Source: Chitinophagaceae bacterium
Lineage (GTDB): Bacteria; Bacteroidota; Bacteroidia; Chitinophagales; Chitinophagaceae
DNA length: 64,000 nucleotides
Reading direction: 5' to 3'
Assembly: GCA_947454155.1 (NCBI GenBank)
Contig: CANGIT010000002.1
Location: 146,508 to 210,507 of the forward strand
Below, one piece after another: positions 1 through 10,205 of this stretch. A program made the position numbers and the translations under genes. The notes below the pieces were generated by a model. That model made no database searches and was not told the DNA's origin. It was given only the letters and a program-made list of their open reading frames with translations. Each line of letters begins with the position of its first letter. Position 1 is the first letter of the stretch.

Positions 1-519
1 GCTATCAAGAGATGGGCTGCGGTCAAAATCATTGGGCGCCCATTTTTTATTAGAAGAAGACAGCTTGGCAACAAATGCTTTACCCAGCATGGGATCGCCC
101 ACAACAACCCCGTTTTGTTCATTCCAAAATTCCATCGCATCTAAAAACATTCCCTTGGTGGTGTCTTCAAACATCACCGACCAGTTTTTCCCTCTGTCTG
201 TAGTTTTTAAAATCTTTGCCGGACAGTCAATGCCCATGATGATGGCCGTGCTGTCATTGAAAGCCTCGATATCTCTGAAATCCGTTTTTTCGTACCCCTT
301 AACTTGTGAGTATTTCCAAGTGATACCACCGTCGGTGCTGATACCAACATTTCCATTGCTACCGCTCACCCAAATCACTTCATCATTAACCACGCTCAAT
401 CCACGATAAGATACCTTAGTTTCTGTATTTAGCAATTGAATATGGGAAGTTTGGGCATTTGCTTGCAGATATGACAAAAAGAAAAATAAAGACAAGAAAT
501 GGAAACGAAATGAACGCAT
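1..519 (-). CDS. Secreted YCF48/BNR-like beta-propeller protein (3' part missing)
   Basis: The reading frame is open from an ATG at 519 down to base 1, so the C-terminal part lies outside the window; 173 codons are visible. The N-terminus is a signal peptide (hydrophobic LSLFFFLSYLQANA followed by Q). The mature part contains blades typical of YCF48/BNR-type propellers: GISTDGGITWKYSQ and ILKTTDRGKNWSVMFED, with the Asp-box-like S/T-x-D-x-G-x-x-W pattern twice, and GVVVGDPM. Such proteins in Bacteroidota are usually exported and called 'photosystem II stability factor-like' or 'oxidoreductase' without proven function. The start is the only ATG just ahead of the signal peptide. The gene diverges from hutH across a 200-bp spacer. 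The fold family is a good guess; the role is unknown. Confidence 0.75.
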   Translation of the reverse strand, partial: MRSFRFHFLSLFFFLSYLQANAQTSHIQLLNTETKVSYRGLSVVNDEVIWVSGSNGNVGISTDGGITWKYSQVKGYEKTDFRDIEAFNDSTAIIMGIDCPAKILKTTDRGKNWSVMFEDTTKGMFLDAMEFWNEQNGVVVGDPMLGKAFVAKLSSSNKKWAPNDFDRSPSLDS

Positions 520-651
520 TGGCTTATTGATTTTTTAAAAAAGAAAGATAGTGATATTAGACATGTAAAATGTAAAATACATTCACAGAAAAATCTCCAA
601 TTCTCCATTCATCATCCCGAATCCCAAATTTCCAATCCAAAAGCTTTTTAC

Positions 652-659
652 TACTTTTG
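652..659 (+). promoter_or_regulatory. Putative -7 box for hutH
   Basis: TACTTTTG matches the Bacteroidota -7 consensus TAnnTTTG and would give a leader of about 55 nt before the hutH ATG. No clear -33 TTG lies at the usual distance. The rest of the 520-719 spacer holds only a short TGTAAAA direct repeat near 565-580. Confidence 0.4.
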
Positions 660-719
660 GCAACTTGTTGATCAGGGCTATGGATCATTTTACAACATCC
701 GATTACTACAATAAACATC

Positions 720-2210
720 ATGGGAAATAAAATAATTATTGACAATGACTTTCTGAGTCTGGAAACGCTGGCCAGTGTAAACGAACACACCGTTTTGGAG
801 CTCAGTGAGGAGGCAAAGAAAAGAATTCAGCATTGCAGAAATTATCTCGATCAGAAAGTAGCCGGAAATGACGAGTTGTATTACGGTATCAATACAGGTT
901 TTGGTTATTTGCAAAATGTAAGAATTGATGGTCATCAGTTGGAAGAGCTGCAGGCGAATCTGATCATGTCGCATGCCTGTGGTTTGGGAGATGAGGTGCC
1001 TTCCGAAATTGTGAAACTGATGCTTTTGTTGAAGGTGAAGTCGTTGAGTTATGGTCACTCTGGTGTGCAGCTGGCAACAGTAGCGCGTTTGGTGGCGATG
1101 TTCAATGAAAATGTATTACCCGTTGTATATACGCAAGGCTCTTTGGGGGCATCAGGCGACCTGGCACCGTTGAGTCATCTTTGTTTGCCTTTGATTGGCA
1201 TGGGAGAAGTGTATGACAACGGCGTGAGAAAAAAATCCGAAACGGTGATGGCAGAGAAAGGCTGGGCTGTGATTCACCTGAAAAGTAAGGAAGGATTGGC
1301 GCTGATCAATGGTACGCAGTTCATGAGTGCCTATGGTATTTATAATCTGATTCGTGCCGAAAAGCTTTTACATTGGTCCAACGTGATTGCGGCAATCAGC
1401 TTCGAAGGCTTTGATGGTGTTGTTTTTCCTTTTAATGCGCACATTCATGAGGTGCGTTCGCATGTAGGACAAGTAGCGGTGGCCGCCACCATGCGAAATC
1501 TTTTAGAAGGCAGTGAAATCGCTGCGCGTAAAAAATCGCAGGTCCAAGATCCGTATTCTTTTCGTTGTATTCCTCAGGTGCATGGTGCCTCATGGGATAC
1601 CTTCAATTATGTGAAGTCTGTTTTCTTAAAGGAAATCAATGCTGTTACAGATAATCCCAATGTTTTTCCCGAACATGACCTCATCCTCAGTGGTGGAAAT
1701 TTTCATGGTCAGCCCATTGCCCTTACCGCCGATTTTCTTTGCATCGCCCTGAGTGAAATCGCCAGCATTAGTGAGCGAAGAACCTACCAGCTGATCAGTG
1801 GATTGCGCGGTTTGCCGCCGTTTTTAGTGAAAGATGCCGGACTCAATTCCGGGTTTATGATTCCGCAATATACAGCTGCTGGAATTGTAAGCGAAAACAA
1901 ACAGTTGTGCACGCCCAGCAGTGTCGATTCCATACCTTCCAGTATCAATCAGGAAGATCATGTAAGCATGGGGGCTAATGGTGCCGTAAAATGCAAACGC
2001 GTAGTGGATAATGTGGAAAGGGTACTGGCCATTGAATTGTTTACTGCCGTTCAGGCCATCGAATTCAGAAGGCCGCTGAAATCTTCCGAACCATTAGAAA
2101 AAATTATTGTTGCTTACAGAGAGCTAATTAGCTTTAACCACAAAGACAGAATTCTTCATGATGATATGATTCAATCCATTTCATTTTTAAAAAATCATCC
2201 CTTCAACTGA
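720..2210 (+). CDS. hutH: Histidine ammonia-lyase
   Basis: First enzyme of histidine degradation: non-oxidative deamination of L-histidine to trans-urocanate and ammonia in the cytoplasm. The 496-residue length fits the family. The motif [14 protein letters not shown] carries the Ala-Ser-Gly triad (residues 144-146) that cyclises to the electrophilic MIO prosthetic group, and YYGINTGFG near residue 54 is the conserved substrate-side loop with the catalytic Tyr. [18 protein letters not shown] and FHGQPIA blocks also match aromatic amino acid lyases. The ATG at 720 lies just ahead of the conserved N-terminus. hutU follows after 16 nt, so the two are very likely co-transcribed. The MIO context and the hutU neighbour favour HAL over PAL or TAL. 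Confidence 0.96.
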   Translation: MGNKIIIDNDFLSLETLASVNEHTVLELSEEAKKRIQHCRNYLDQKVAGNDELYYGINTGFGYLQNVRIDGHQLEELQANLIMSHACGLGDEVPSEIVKLMLLLKVKSLSYGHSGVQLATVARLVAMFNENVLPVVYTQGSLGASGDLAPLSHLCLPLIGMGEVYDNGVRKKSETVMAEKGWAVIHLKSKEGLALINGTQFMSAYGIYNLIRAEKLLHWSNVIAAISFEGFDGVVFPFNAHIHEVRSHVGQVAVAATMRNLLEGSEIAARKKSQVQDPYSFRCIPQVHGASWDTFNYVKSVFLKEINAVTDNPNVFPEHDLILSGGNFHGQPIALTADFLCIALSEIASISERRTYQLISGLRGLPPFLVKDAGLNSGFMIPQYTAAGIVSENKQLCTPSSVDSIPSSINQEDHVSMGANGAVKCKRVVDNVERVLAIELFTAVQAIEFRRPLKSSEPLEKIIVAYRELISFNHKDRILHDDMIQSISFLKNHPFN

Positions 2211-2226
2211 TAAACATACAGACCCA

Positions 2227-3888
2227 ATGAGTTACGATTTTCAAAAATACAAGACACCGACAGGCACAACGCTGAACTGTAAAGGTTGGGTGCAGGAGGC
2301 TGCATTACGCATGTTGCTCAATAACCTGGATCCCAACGTGGCGGAACGTCCCGAAGAACTGATTGTATACGGCGGACGTGGAAAGGCAGCCAGAAATATC
2401 GAAGCCCTCGACCTCATCATCAAAGGGTTGAAAGATCTGGAAGAAGATGAAACCTTACTGATTCAAAGCGGTAAGCCCGTGGCTATTTTAAAGACACATA
2501 AAGATTCTCCAAGGGTCTTGTTGAGCAATTCTCAACTGGTTCCCAACTGGGCCAATTGGAAGCATTTTGATGAACTGGAGAAAAAAGGGTTGATGATGTA
2601 CGGACAAATGACCGCAGGTAGCTGGATTTACATCGGCAGCCAGGGAATTGTGCAGGGAACTTATGAAACCTACGGCGCTGCAGCCACCAAGCATTTTGGT
2701 GGCACTTTGAAAGGTACTTTGAATGTTACCGCAGGCTTGGGAGGAATGGGTGGCGCTCAGCCATTGGCTATTACCATGAATGAAGGGGTGGCATTGGTAG
2801 CAGAAGTAGAAGAGTGGCGCATAGACAAGCGTTTGGAAACCAAATATCTGGATGAAAAATATACCGACATTGATGAAGCTATTGACAAAGCGATGGAATA
2901 TAAGTCAGCCGGTAAAGCTGTGAGTATCGGTGTATTATGCAATGCGGTCAATCTGCTTCAGCATTTGATCGACAGGAATATCATTCCCGATACATTGACT
3001 GACCAAACCAGTGCACATGATCCGCTGATCGGTTACATCCCACATCATTTATCTAATGAAGATGCCAATATTTTAAGAAAGGATAATCCCGACGAATACA
3101 TCAACCTCAGTTATGAAAGTATGAAACTCCATGTGACATTGATGCTGGAGTTGCAACAAAAAGGCGCCGTTACTTTTGACTACGGCAATAATATCAGGGC
3201 CAGGGCCAAAGAACGCGGGCTGGAGAATGCTTTTGATTTTCCAGGATTTGTGCCGGCGTATATCAGACCTTTGTTTTGCGAAGGAAAAGGCCCCTTCCGT
3301 TGGGCAGCATTAAGCGGAGATCCCGAAGATATAAGAGTAACCGATGAGCTGATGATGGAACTGTTTCCGGAAAATAAGGGAATGATTCGCTGGATGAAGA
3401 TGGCGCAGGAAAAAATTGCGTTTCAGGGATTGCCGGCAAGGATATGTTGGATAGGGCAGGGCGAAAGAGAGAAAGCGGGTCTGGCATTTAATGAGCTGGT
3501 AAGAAACGGAAAAGTGAAAGCGCCAATTGTCATTGGCCGCGATCATCTGGATACAGGTTCTGTGGCCAGCCCAAACAGAGAAACGGAAGCTATGCTCGAT
3601 GGCAGCGACGCCGTAGCCGACTGGCCGATATTAAATGCATTGGTCAATACAGCCGGAGGCGCCAGTTGGGTTTCGCTTCATCATGGCGGAGGTGTAGGTA
3701 TGGGCTATAGCATCCATTCGGGAATGGTAATTGTTGCCGATGGAACCGAAGATGCGTCAAGAAGATTGTCCAGGGTACTCAGAAATGATCCGGGTATGGG
3801 CGTCATCCGTCATGCGGATGCCGGGTATGAACTGGCGCAGCAAACAGCCCATCAACATCAACTGGATATCAAAGAAAGATTGAAATAG
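2227..3888 (+). CDS. hutU: Urocanate hydratase (urocanase)
   Basis: Converts urocanate to 4-imidazolone-5-propionate using a tightly bound NAD+ as electrophile. The 553 residues match the standard bacterial length. Diagnostic blocks are [20 protein letters not shown] (about residues 127-146), the glycine-rich [12 protein letters not shown]-binding stretch (172-180), [14 protein letters not shown] (318-331), and [11 protein letters not shown] with the conserved Cys407 near the active site. Located 16 nt downstream of hutH and followed by a strong hairpin, so hutH-hutU forms a two-gene unit; hutI and ftcD sit 17 kb further on. Confidence 0.97.
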   Translation: MSYDFQKYKTPTGTTLNCKGWVQEAALRMLLNNLDPNVAERPEELIVYGGRGKAARNIEALDLIIKGLKDLEEDETLLIQSGKPVAILKTHKDSPRVLLSNSQLVPNWANWKHFDELEKKGLMMYGQMTAGSWIYIGSQGIVQGTYETYGAAATKHFGGTLKGTLNVTAGLGGMGGAQPLAITMNEGVALVAEVEEWRIDKRLETKYLDEKYTDIDEAIDKAMEYKSAGKAVSIGVLCNAVNLLQHLIDRNIIPDTLTDQTSAHDPLIGYIPHHLSNEDANILRKDNPDEYINLSYESMKLHVTLMLELQQKGAVTFDYGNNIRARAKERGLENAFDFPGFVPAYIRPLFCEGKGPFRWAALSGDPEDIRVTDELMMELFPENKGMIRWMKMAQEKIAFQGLPARICWIGQGEREKAGLAFNELVRNGKVKAPIVIGRDHLDTGSVASPNRETEAMLDGSDAVADWPILNALVNTAGGASWVSLHHGGGVGMGYSIHSGMVIVADGTEDASRRLSRVLRNDPGMGVIRHADAGYELAQQTAHQHQLDIKERLK

Positions 3889-3900
3889 GTTATCAAATAA

Positions 3901-3924
3901 CAAGTGTCCCCAAAGGGACACTTG
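3901..3924. terminator. Hairpin terminator after hutHU
   Basis: A perfect 10-bp stem, CAAGTGTCCC (3901-3910) with GGGACACTTG (3915-3924) and a 4-nt loop, starts 12 nt after the hutU stop. Only a short CTGTTT follows. The symmetric stem may also end transcription of the convergent gene at 4017. Confidence 0.7.
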
Positions 3925-4016
3925 CTGTTTATGGACATGCCGAAAAAAATCGGCTGTCATCATTCGGCATTTGTTGTTATGCAATCAACGCCTGCCAAAC
4001 CACATTTTTGTAGTGG

Positions 4017-4742
4017 TTATAAGGTAATGCCCACGCCTACAGTGAAATCTATGACTCCCATTTTTTGCTGTACTTTTAAATCTTCTCCATTGAAATTGAA
4101 TTTCCAAACCGGCTCCATATGGTTGTAATCAAAATTGGCAAATAAGCAGGCATTGGTGGCGAAATTATATCTCATGTTTGTGCCCAATTGCCAGGCAAAA
4201 ACATCACTCCACTTTTCAGGCGTTTGAAGCGATGCGGAAGGATAGCCCGCCAATTGAAATCCAATCACCGGCATATTGGCCCTTGCATATCCACCCATTG
4301 CTTTGAAATCAAAAAATATTTCATCACTTACAGGCAGTGTAGCCATAGGGCCCGCAATCACTCCCCAATATTGCCAATGGTCTGCTGTGGCATTTACTCC
4401 CCCAGAGCCACTGCTGTTTAAATAACGGGTTATCGCACCCTGATCCATTTGAAAGCGTGAATACAAAAAATTGCCGGTTACCCCAAAATAATCGCTGATT
4501 TGATAGCCGGAATGTAAATTCAGATTGTATCCCAAATTTGCTAAGCCGGCATCAGAGCTGGCGTTGATGTCTTTGGATGCAAATGCGCCAACCGGAATGG
4601 CGGGGCCAGCCGAAAAAGCTAAAAAAAACTTAGGAGGTGTTTTGCTGGTTTTGGCAACGGGTTCGGCATCTTGTGCCATCAGCATCGTACTTGTCGACAA
4701 AAGTCCGATGAAAATAAACAGTAGTTTCTTCATTGTTTTCAT
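4017..4742 (-). CDS. Outer-membrane beta-barrel family protein
   Basis: 241 residues with a signal peptide (MKKLLFIFIGLLSTSTMLMA, then QDAEP). After a short linker the sequence opens with FFLAFSAGPAIPVGAFAS, typical of small porin-like or OmpW/outer-membrane beta-barrel proteins of Bacteroidota. It then alternates aromatic and glycine-rich strands (SDYFGVTGNFLYSRFQ, LGTNMRYNFA) and ends in a hydrophobic strand (GVIDFTVGVGITL), as for barrel proteins inserted by BAM. The ATG at 4742 gives MKTMKK; a second ATG at 4733 would give MKK, and both leave the signal peptide intact. It converges with hutU. No specific substrate or partner can be named. Confidence 0.7.
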   Translation of the reverse strand: MKTMKKLLFIFIGLLSTSTMLMAQDAEPVAKTSKTPPKFFLAFSAGPAIPVGAFASKDINASSDAGLANLGYNLNLHSGYQISDYFGVTGNFLYSRFQMDQGAITRYLNSSGSGGVNATADHWQYWGVIAGPMATLPVSDEIFFDFKAMGGYARANMPVIGFQLAGYPSASLQTPEKWSDVFAWQLGTNMRYNFATNACLFANFDYNHMEPVWKFNFNGEDLKVQQKMGVIDFTVGVGITL

Positions 4743-4947
4743 TTTTTGGTGTAGAATTTTTAATACCGATGTAAAAATATCCTTGGATGTTTAGCCTTAA
4801 AATGACCTGTTACTATATTGTACTTGATTGGTATCATACTGTAAGATGATTGGTTGTGTTAGTGATAATAATCATATATGGTTGTAGGCCAAGTCATGAA
4901 AAGTAGCCTTAGAAGATAGCATCTTTGAATTCATAAAATAATCGGGT

Positions 4948-5328
4948 ATGACTTATATTGAATCCTTCCAGCTGGCAAATAAACATCGCAAGCTTTTGAA
5001 GATTGTGAATTTTTATGAACGTCAGATTGATGTATTGGATAAAATGTTGGATGAGTTTGCATCTAAATATGCCAGTTGCGCCAGCTCGGCCGAAAAGCGT
5101 GAGTTTCATAAAGCATTTGAGGAAAAACAGATCATGGTGTCTGACTTGAAACAGCATATAAAAAACAACGATTATCTGCTCTCAAAAGAAGTTCAGCAAA
5201 AGGAAGGCAGGATAGAAACACTGCTATTGCAGGATGAGGAGCATATTGAAAAAGATGTGATGAAGTTTGAGCGGGAAGTAAATGAACTAAGCCGCGAATT
5301 CAGAGAATACCTGATCACTAAAATATAA
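4948..5328 (+). CDS. Hypothetical coiled-coil protein
   Basis: 126 residues, no signal peptide or membrane segment. The whole chain is highly charged and helical, with heptad-like stretches (KLLKIVNFYERQIDVLDKML and EVNELSREFREYLI), so a small cytoplasmic coiled-coil protein is likely. Two cysteines occur close together (YASCASSAEK). I do not recognise a family. It stands alone: a divergent gene upstream across 205 bp and a terminator 47 nt downstream. The 205-bp upstream spacer holds no clear promoter box. Confidence 0.7.
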   Translation: MTYIESFQLANKHRKLLKIVNFYERQIDVLDKMLDEFASKYASCASSAEKREFHKAFEEKQIMVSDLKQHIKNNDYLLSKEVQQKEGRIETLLLQDEEHIEKDVMKFEREVNELSREFREYLITKI

Positions 5329-5377
5329 TCCCTAAGAGAACAATGTGCTTAGCACTAGAACCAAGATGAAAATAAAA

Positions 5378-5403
5378 AACCTCCGAAATGCGGAGGTTTT
5401 TTT
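5378..5403. terminator. Rho-independent terminator, probably bidirectional
   Basis: Stem AACCTCCG (5378-5385) with CGGAGGTT (5391-5398), loop AAATG, followed by seven T in the plus direction and preceded by five A, so it can serve both the gene ending at 5328 and the convergent gene ending at 5421. Confidence 0.9.
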
Positions 5404-5420
5404 ATAGTACTTAAAAAAGA

Positions 5421-6416
5421 TTATTGAAGTTTGGCCAGCCATAGGGAAGCATTCATGAATAATGCAGGGTGAGAGTAGAGGCTCCATCCAACATAAAGAG
5501 TGTTGCCGGGAGCTCCGGTACCATCATCCAGTGGCGAGCTGTCGGTAACCGCAAAAACGCGACCGGTACCATAAGTAGAGCTGGCTGCCATTACTTTAGT
5601 GGTACTTTGCGCCGTACTGTTTTGCCAAACCAAACCTTGAACGGTGGCATTTACAGTTGGTTGTAGTGTTAAAGTAGCTCCATTGTTGAAATCGAGTTTG
5701 GTTACATTGCCTTGTGTGCCATGTAAAATAGGATTGGTCAAATTGCCGCTTAATACGTTAGTGCTTGTTTGAGTGATGTTGGTCAGATCAACTGAAAATC
5801 CAAAAGGGTTGGTAATTAAACCATTTGAAGTCATCAGGTCGTTCCAAATGGCAGGAGAATCCCATCCGTCGTTGTTTCTGTCTGATACTGTATGGTCAGC
5901 TACCATAAACAAACCGCCTCCGTTTTTTACAAAGCTAAGAATGGCTTGTTTTTCGGCTGTTGTGAAACGAATGTTGGGTTCGTCTACTACAAATACATCA
6001 TAGTTCTTTAAATCCTGTGGATTGGTGGTGACGCCATAGGTAATCAAACCAGTGCTGGGTAATGTTTCTACCGTATGTCCTTGTTTGGCCAAAGCGATTC
6101 CCCAGCTGGAAAGTGCGCCTGTCCAATAAGTTACAGCAGTAGTAGATGTTACAGTGGATTGCAATGGTGTTGGTATACGTTGAGGTGTGCTGTTGTCTTC
6201 GTCAATTACCCAATCGGCATTGCCCGCTGTTTCTGCTTGAGAAGCGTCGAACAAAAATTTCTTGACCACTAAGGCACTGGAAACATTTGATGGTGAAAAA
6301 ACAGGTTCGTTGTTGATGGCAACAACATCATTGGTGGCGACAGTGGTTTGTTCTACTTTACTGCAAGAAAAAAGCAGAAAAGAAACGGCTACCCAGCTTA
6401 GCTTTTTAAGATTCAT
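5421..6416 (-). CDS. Lipoprotein with GldG/IFT52-like (ThuA-like) domain
   Basis: 331 residues. LSWVAVSFLLFSC is a lipoprotein signal peptide with the lipobox Cys at residue 18, so the protein should be anchored in the envelope. From about residue 65 it reads as a class I glutamine amidotransferase-like Rossmann fold: KKFLFDASQAETAG, GHTVETLPSTGLITYG, LKNYDVFVVDEPN, ILSFVKNGGGLFMVADH. This pattern is seen in GldG/IFT52/DUF4350 and ThuA-type proteins. The nucleophile-elbow cysteine of true amidotransferases is not visible; AD-H-TVSDRNNDGWDS occupies that region. Function unknown; sugar or polymer binding is possible but unproven. Confidence 0.65.
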   Translation of the reverse strand: MNLKKLSWVAVSFLLFSCSKVEQTTVATNDVVAINNEPVFSPSNVSSALVVKKFLFDASQAETAGNADWVIDEDNSTPQRIPTPLQSTVTSTTAVTYWTGALSSWGIALAKQGHTVETLPSTGLITYGVTTNPQDLKNYDVFVVDEPNIRFTTAEKQAILSFVKNGGGLFMVADHTVSDRNNDGWDSPAIWNDLMTSNGLITNPFGFSVDLTNITQTSTNVLSGNLTNPILHGTQGNVTKLDFNNGATLTLQPTVNATVQGLVWQNSTAQSTTKVMAASSTYGTGRVFAVTDSSPLDDGTGAPGNTLYVGWSLYSHPALFMNASLWLAKLQ

Positions 6417-6515
6417 AGATTTTTTTTTGGTGCGTAAATGTAATGAATTTACAAAAGGTTAAAAAAAATAAATACAATTTTTTACATTGTTGTCTGTGAG
6501 GTGAATTACTAAAAA

Positions 6516-9020
6516 ATGAGTTCAATGAGCGATTTATTGATTAAAGGATTGACAGATGTGCAGGTGAAGCAAAGCCGTATCCAACATGGCGCCAATCTTA
6601 ATGCTGAAAAGCATTCCAATGCAATGCTGCAGACCATCAAAGATGTGCTCACAGAGCCCATGTTTGTGATTTTGACGGTTTCATGTCTCGTTTATTTTTC
6701 TGTAGGTCAATTGAAGGAAGGTGTCATCATGTTGGTGGCCTTGTTTTTAGTGGCTGGAATTTCTTTTTTTCAAGAACACAGAAGCCGCAATGCAATAGCC
6801 GCTTTAAGGAAAATTTCAGCGGCAAAATCGAATGTTTGGCGTGGCGGTTGGCTGATTAAAATTTCTGTGGAAGAAATTGTGGTAGGCGATATTGTGAAAG
6901 TGGAGGAGGGAGAGTTGGTGCCTGCTGATGGGAGATTGTTAAGTTGCAATGATCTGTCGGTGAATGAATCAATATTGACAGGAGAGTCTCTGCCTGTATT
7001 AAAAGAAATCCATCAGGAAGTATATAAAGGCACCTTGCTCATAGCAGGCAGCGGTGAATTTCAAGTTGAATCGGTGGGTGTAAAAACGATGTTTGGACAA
7101 ATCGGAAAGTCTTTAGAAGAAATTGTAGTGACGAAAACTCCACTTCAGCTTCAGATGGGGCGTTTTGTAAAACAAATGGTGGCGGTAGGCTTTATCGCTT
7201 TTTTGTTCATTGTGTTACTTCGTTATCATCAGGGCCACGATTGGTTAATGGCATTGTTATCCGGACTTACTTTGGCCATGAGCATATTGCCGGAGGAGAT
7301 TCCTGTCGCCTTCAGCACTTTTCAGGCGCTGGGTGCATTTCGATTGCTAAAAAACAATAAACTGATTGTCAAACAGTCACAGTTTGTTGAAACGCTGGGA
7401 TCGGCTACAGTCATTTGTGTCGATAAAACGGGCACCATCACCCAGAATAAAATGACACTTGAATTTTTAATGGATTCGAAGCAAGAGATTTTATATGATG
7501 TGCGAAAAGATGAAGTATTGCCACAGGAATTGCTGGAATATGCCATGTGGAGCAGTGAGGTCAATCCATTTGATCCGATGGAGAAGTCGATACATGAGCT
7601 TTACGGAAGGTTTTCAAAATTAGATCAACGTCCTTTTTATCATCAAGTACATGAATATCCTTTGAGTGGAAAGCCGCCCATGATGACGCACATCTTCAGC
7701 AATCAGCAAAAAGAGTTTGTTATTGCTGCCAAAGGTGCGCCAGAAGCGATATTGAATTGCAGTAAGCTGGATGAGGAAAGTAAAAAACAAGTGGTCAAAA
7801 CTTCTGCCGAATATGCCGCGATGGGTTATCGCGTGCTGGCGGTTGGTAAAGGGCATTGGCAGGAAGCCCATTGGCCATTAGGGCAACAGGAAATTGTTTA
7901 TGATTATCTGGGCTTATTGATTTTTCAAGATCCGCCAAAAGATGGAATTGATGTCACCATGAAAAAATTTCATCAGGCAGGCATCAGCATAAAAATGATT
8001 ACAGGAGATCATCCAGAAACCGCATTGGCTATTGCACAGCAGATTGGACTGAGCCGCGATAAGTCTTTTCTAACAGGTAATGAAGTGATGGGGCTGTCTA
8101 AAGATGCTTTGATGGAAAAAGCGATGAAAACTGATGTCTTTGCCCGTATGTTTCCAGAAGCGAAATTTAGAGTGATTGAAGCCCTCAAAGAAAACGGAGA
8201 GGTAGTGGCCATGACCGGTGATGGTGTAAATGATGCACCTGCATTAAAAGCAGCGCATATTGGTATCGCCATGGGGTATCGGGGTTCAGAAGTGGCCAAA
8301 GGTGCGGCTGCATTGATATTGACAGATGATGAGCTTTCGCACATGGTGGACGCGGTTGCGCTCGGGAGAAAAATATACAGTAACCTTAAAAAGGCCGTTC
8401 AGTATATTATTTCCATTCATGTGCCCATCATTCTTATCGTTACACTTCCTTTGTTGTTCAATTGGAAATTCAATGATCTTTTCACACCTGTACATGTTAT
8501 TTTTTTAGAACTGATCATGGGACCCACCTGCTCTGTGATTTATGAAAATGAACCGATGGAACCAGGATTGATGAATCGACCGCCGATTAGAAAAAGTATC
8601 GGTTTTCTTTCCTTTCATCAGTTATTCATCAGTATTGTACAAGGCCTGTTTGTTTCAGTCGGCACTTTGCTGTTGGGTTATTGTTTCATGATGCATGGGT
8701 ACGACATGAAGTTTGTTCGAACTATTGTTTTTGTCACCCTCTTGCTCAGTAATATCTTACTAACCTGGATAGGGCGATCAGAACAATTGCCTTTCTGGAA
8801 AACTTTCAGGTATAAAAATTACATGATGCCTTTGGTGATTGTCGCATCACTGCTGCTGATCATTTCCAGTCTCTACCTTCCTTTTGTCAGAAATCTGTTC
8901 GAGCTGTCGTATGTCAACGGCTCTGTTCTATTGATTTGCCTGGCTATGGCAATAGTATCAACGATTTGGGTAGAGATTTATAAATACTTCAGGTATCGAA
9001 ATAATAATATCATCAAGTAG
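6516..9020 (+). CDS. P-type cation-transporting ATPase (P2-like)
   Basis: An 834-residue integral membrane pump that couples ATP hydrolysis to cation export. In order: N-terminal cation-ATPase domain, membrane hairpin (about 48-88), actuator domain with TGES (155-158), membrane segments with the M4 motif ILPEEIP (257-263), phosphorylation site DKTGTITQNK (Asp303), nucleotide domain with KGAPEAIL, then MITGDHPETA and TGDGVNDAPALKAAHIGIAMG of the HAD domain, and four more membrane segments. M4 has PEEIP rather than the PEGLP of Ca2+ pumps, and M6 reads FLELIMGPTCSVIYENEP, so the ion cannot be assigned. No heavy-metal CPC motif or metal-binding domain is present, which argues against P1B pumps. 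The ATG at 6516 is used; a second Met at codon 4 is possible. Confidence 0.93.
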   Translation: MSSMSDLLIKGLTDVQVKQSRIQHGANLNAEKHSNAMLQTIKDVLTEPMFVILTVSCLVYFSVGQLKEGVIMLVALFLVAGISFFQEHRSRNAIAALRKISAAKSNVWRGGWLIKISVEEIVVGDIVKVEEGELVPADGRLLSCNDLSVNESILTGESLPVLKEIHQEVYKGTLLIAGSGEFQVESVGVKTMFGQIGKSLEEIVVTKTPLQLQMGRFVKQMVAVGFIAFLFIVLLRYHQGHDWLMALLSGLTLAMSILPEEIPVAFSTFQALGAFRLLKNNKLIVKQSQFVETLGSATVICVDKTGTITQNKMTLEFLMDSKQEILYDVRKDEVLPQELLEYAMWSSEVNPFDPMEKSIHELYGRFSKLDQRPFYHQVHEYPLSGKPPMMTHIFSNQQKEFVIAAKGAPEAILNCSKLDEESKKQVVKTSAEYAAMGYRVLAVGKGHWQEAHWPLGQQEIVYDYLGLLIFQDPPKDGIDVTMKKFHQAGISIKMITGDHPETALAIAQQIGLSRDKSFLTGNEVMGLSKDALMEKAMKTDVFARMFPEAKFRVIEALKENGEVVAMTGDGVNDAPALKAAHIGIAMGYRGSEVAKGAAALILTDDELSHMVDAVALGRKIYSNLKKAVQYIISIHVPIILIVTLPLLFNWKFNDLFTPVHVIFLELIMGPTCSVIYENEPMEPGLMNRPPIRKSIGFLSFHQLFISIVQGLFVSVGTLLLGYCFMMHGYDMKFVRTIVFVTLLLSNILLTWIGRSEQLPFWKTFRYKNYMMPLVIVASLLLIISSLYLPFVRNLFELSYVNGSVLLICLAMAIVSTIWVEIYKYFRYRNNNIIK

Positions 9021-9044
9021 AAGGATTATTGCCAACAAGGCCAT

Positions 9045-9052
9045 TAACTTTG
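9045..9052 (+). promoter_or_regulatory. Putative -7 box ahead of the ABC ATPase gene
   Basis: TAACTTTG matches TAnnTTTG but ends only 8 nt before the ATG at 9061, so transcription would begin near the start codon. It suggests that the ABC gene can be expressed apart from the P-type ATPase gene. Confidence 0.35.
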
Positions 9053-9060
9053 TTTTCTCC

Positions 9061-10056
9061 ATGAACAACGACTCCTCCATTATATTACTCGATCATCTCA
9101 GTAAAAAAGTCAACGGCAATCCGGCTGTTTGCGATTTGAGCGCTTCATGGGACGTAAAGCGTAAAATTGCCATTGTTGGCGAAACCGGTTCTGGAAAAAG
9201 CACGCTTTTGAAAATGATAGCCGGATTGGAGCAGCCCGATAGCGGTGCCGTTTATTTTCAGCAAAAAAGAGTAATTGGCCCTCATGAGCAATTGATTCCC
9301 GGTCATCCCGATATCGCTTACCTCAGTCAGTTTTTTGAGCTGCGCAACAATTACAAGGTAAAAGAAGTGCTGACGTATGAAAATTACATGGAGGAAGATA
9401 AATGCCAGGATATCTATCGAATCTGTGATATTCTTCATCTGGTTGAGCGATGGACAGATGAACTTTCGGGTGGAGAGAAGCAACGGGTGGCATTAGCCAA
9501 ACTGCTGACGAATAGTCCATCATTGTTGTTATTGGATGAACCCTTTGCTCATTTGGATCGCTTTCATAAAAACAGAATGAAGGAACTTACCGAAAGTATT
9601 AGCGTAAAATTAGGCATGGGATGCATCATGGTGTCGCATGATGCTCAGGATGTGTTGTCTTGGGCCGATGAGTTGCACATATTGGATAAGGGGAAAATCA
9701 TTCAGTCGGGCACACCTGTTGATGTATATCATTATCCCGTTAACGAAAAGGTGGCAGGCTTGCTGGGAGATTATCAACTAATTAAAGCGGCACATCCATT
9801 ATTTGATTACTGCCCATCTCCAAGTTTGAATAAAGAGGAATGCATATTGTTGAGACCTGGCTATTTTGAATGTGCGAATAAAGAAGAAGGATTTGCTGTT
9901 GTTGTAGAAAAGAATGAATTTATGGGAGATACCACAAGGTTGACGTTACGTTTAGCGAAGTCTTTATTCCCAATGCAATCCACCTCATTTAATGTTGACT
10001 GTGGCGATATTATTCATATACGTTACAATAGATCGCACTTTCATGTGATAAAATAA
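9061..10056 (+). CDS. ABC transporter ATP-binding protein, MalK/PotA-like, without a local permease
   Basis: 331 residues. The ATPase domain (about 1-230) shows Walker A GETGSGKST, the signature LSGGEKQRVALAK, Walker B LLLLDEP and the switch His in VSHDAQD. The remaining 100 residues form a poorly conserved C-terminal extension ending in VDCGDIIHIRYNR, which resembles the TOBE/MOP beta-domain of importer ATPases such as PotA, MalK and FbpC. No permease or binding protein lies nearby; upstream, after a 40-nt gap, is the P-type ATPase and downstream an RNA-like region. Import of some solute is the family-level expectation; the partner must be encoded elsewhere or the protein has another role. 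Confidence 0.85.
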   Translation: MNNDSSIILLDHLSKKVNGNPAVCDLSASWDVKRKIAIVGETGSGKSTLLKMIAGLEQPDSGAVYFQQKRVIGPHEQLIPGHPDIAYLSQFFELRNNYKVKEVLTYENYMEEDKCQDIYRICDILHLVERWTDELSGGEKQRVALAKLLTNSPSLLLLDEPFAHLDRFHKNRMKELTESISVKLGMGCIMVSHDAQDVLSWADELHILDKGKIIQSGTPVDVYHYPVNEKVAGLLGDYQLIKAAHPLFDYCPSPSLNKEECILLRPGYFECANKEEGFAVVVEKNEFMGDTTRLTLRLAKSLFPMQSTSFNVDCGDIIHIRYNRSHFHVIK

Positions 10057-10205
10057 GACGGTCATTTTTATTTGTTTTTGAAATCATTGAAAAGAAAATC
10101 TGAAGCCGTTTAGCCTGCTGTTAAGTATAATTACTTACGCTTTCTTCTACGAAATACCGAAAAAATAAATGAGTGAGCATCGCATAAAATAAGATGTTTC
10201 ATTTT

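Noticed and set aside
5421..6416. Active glutamine amidotransferase
   Set aside because: The fold is similar but no nucleophile-elbow cysteine is visible.
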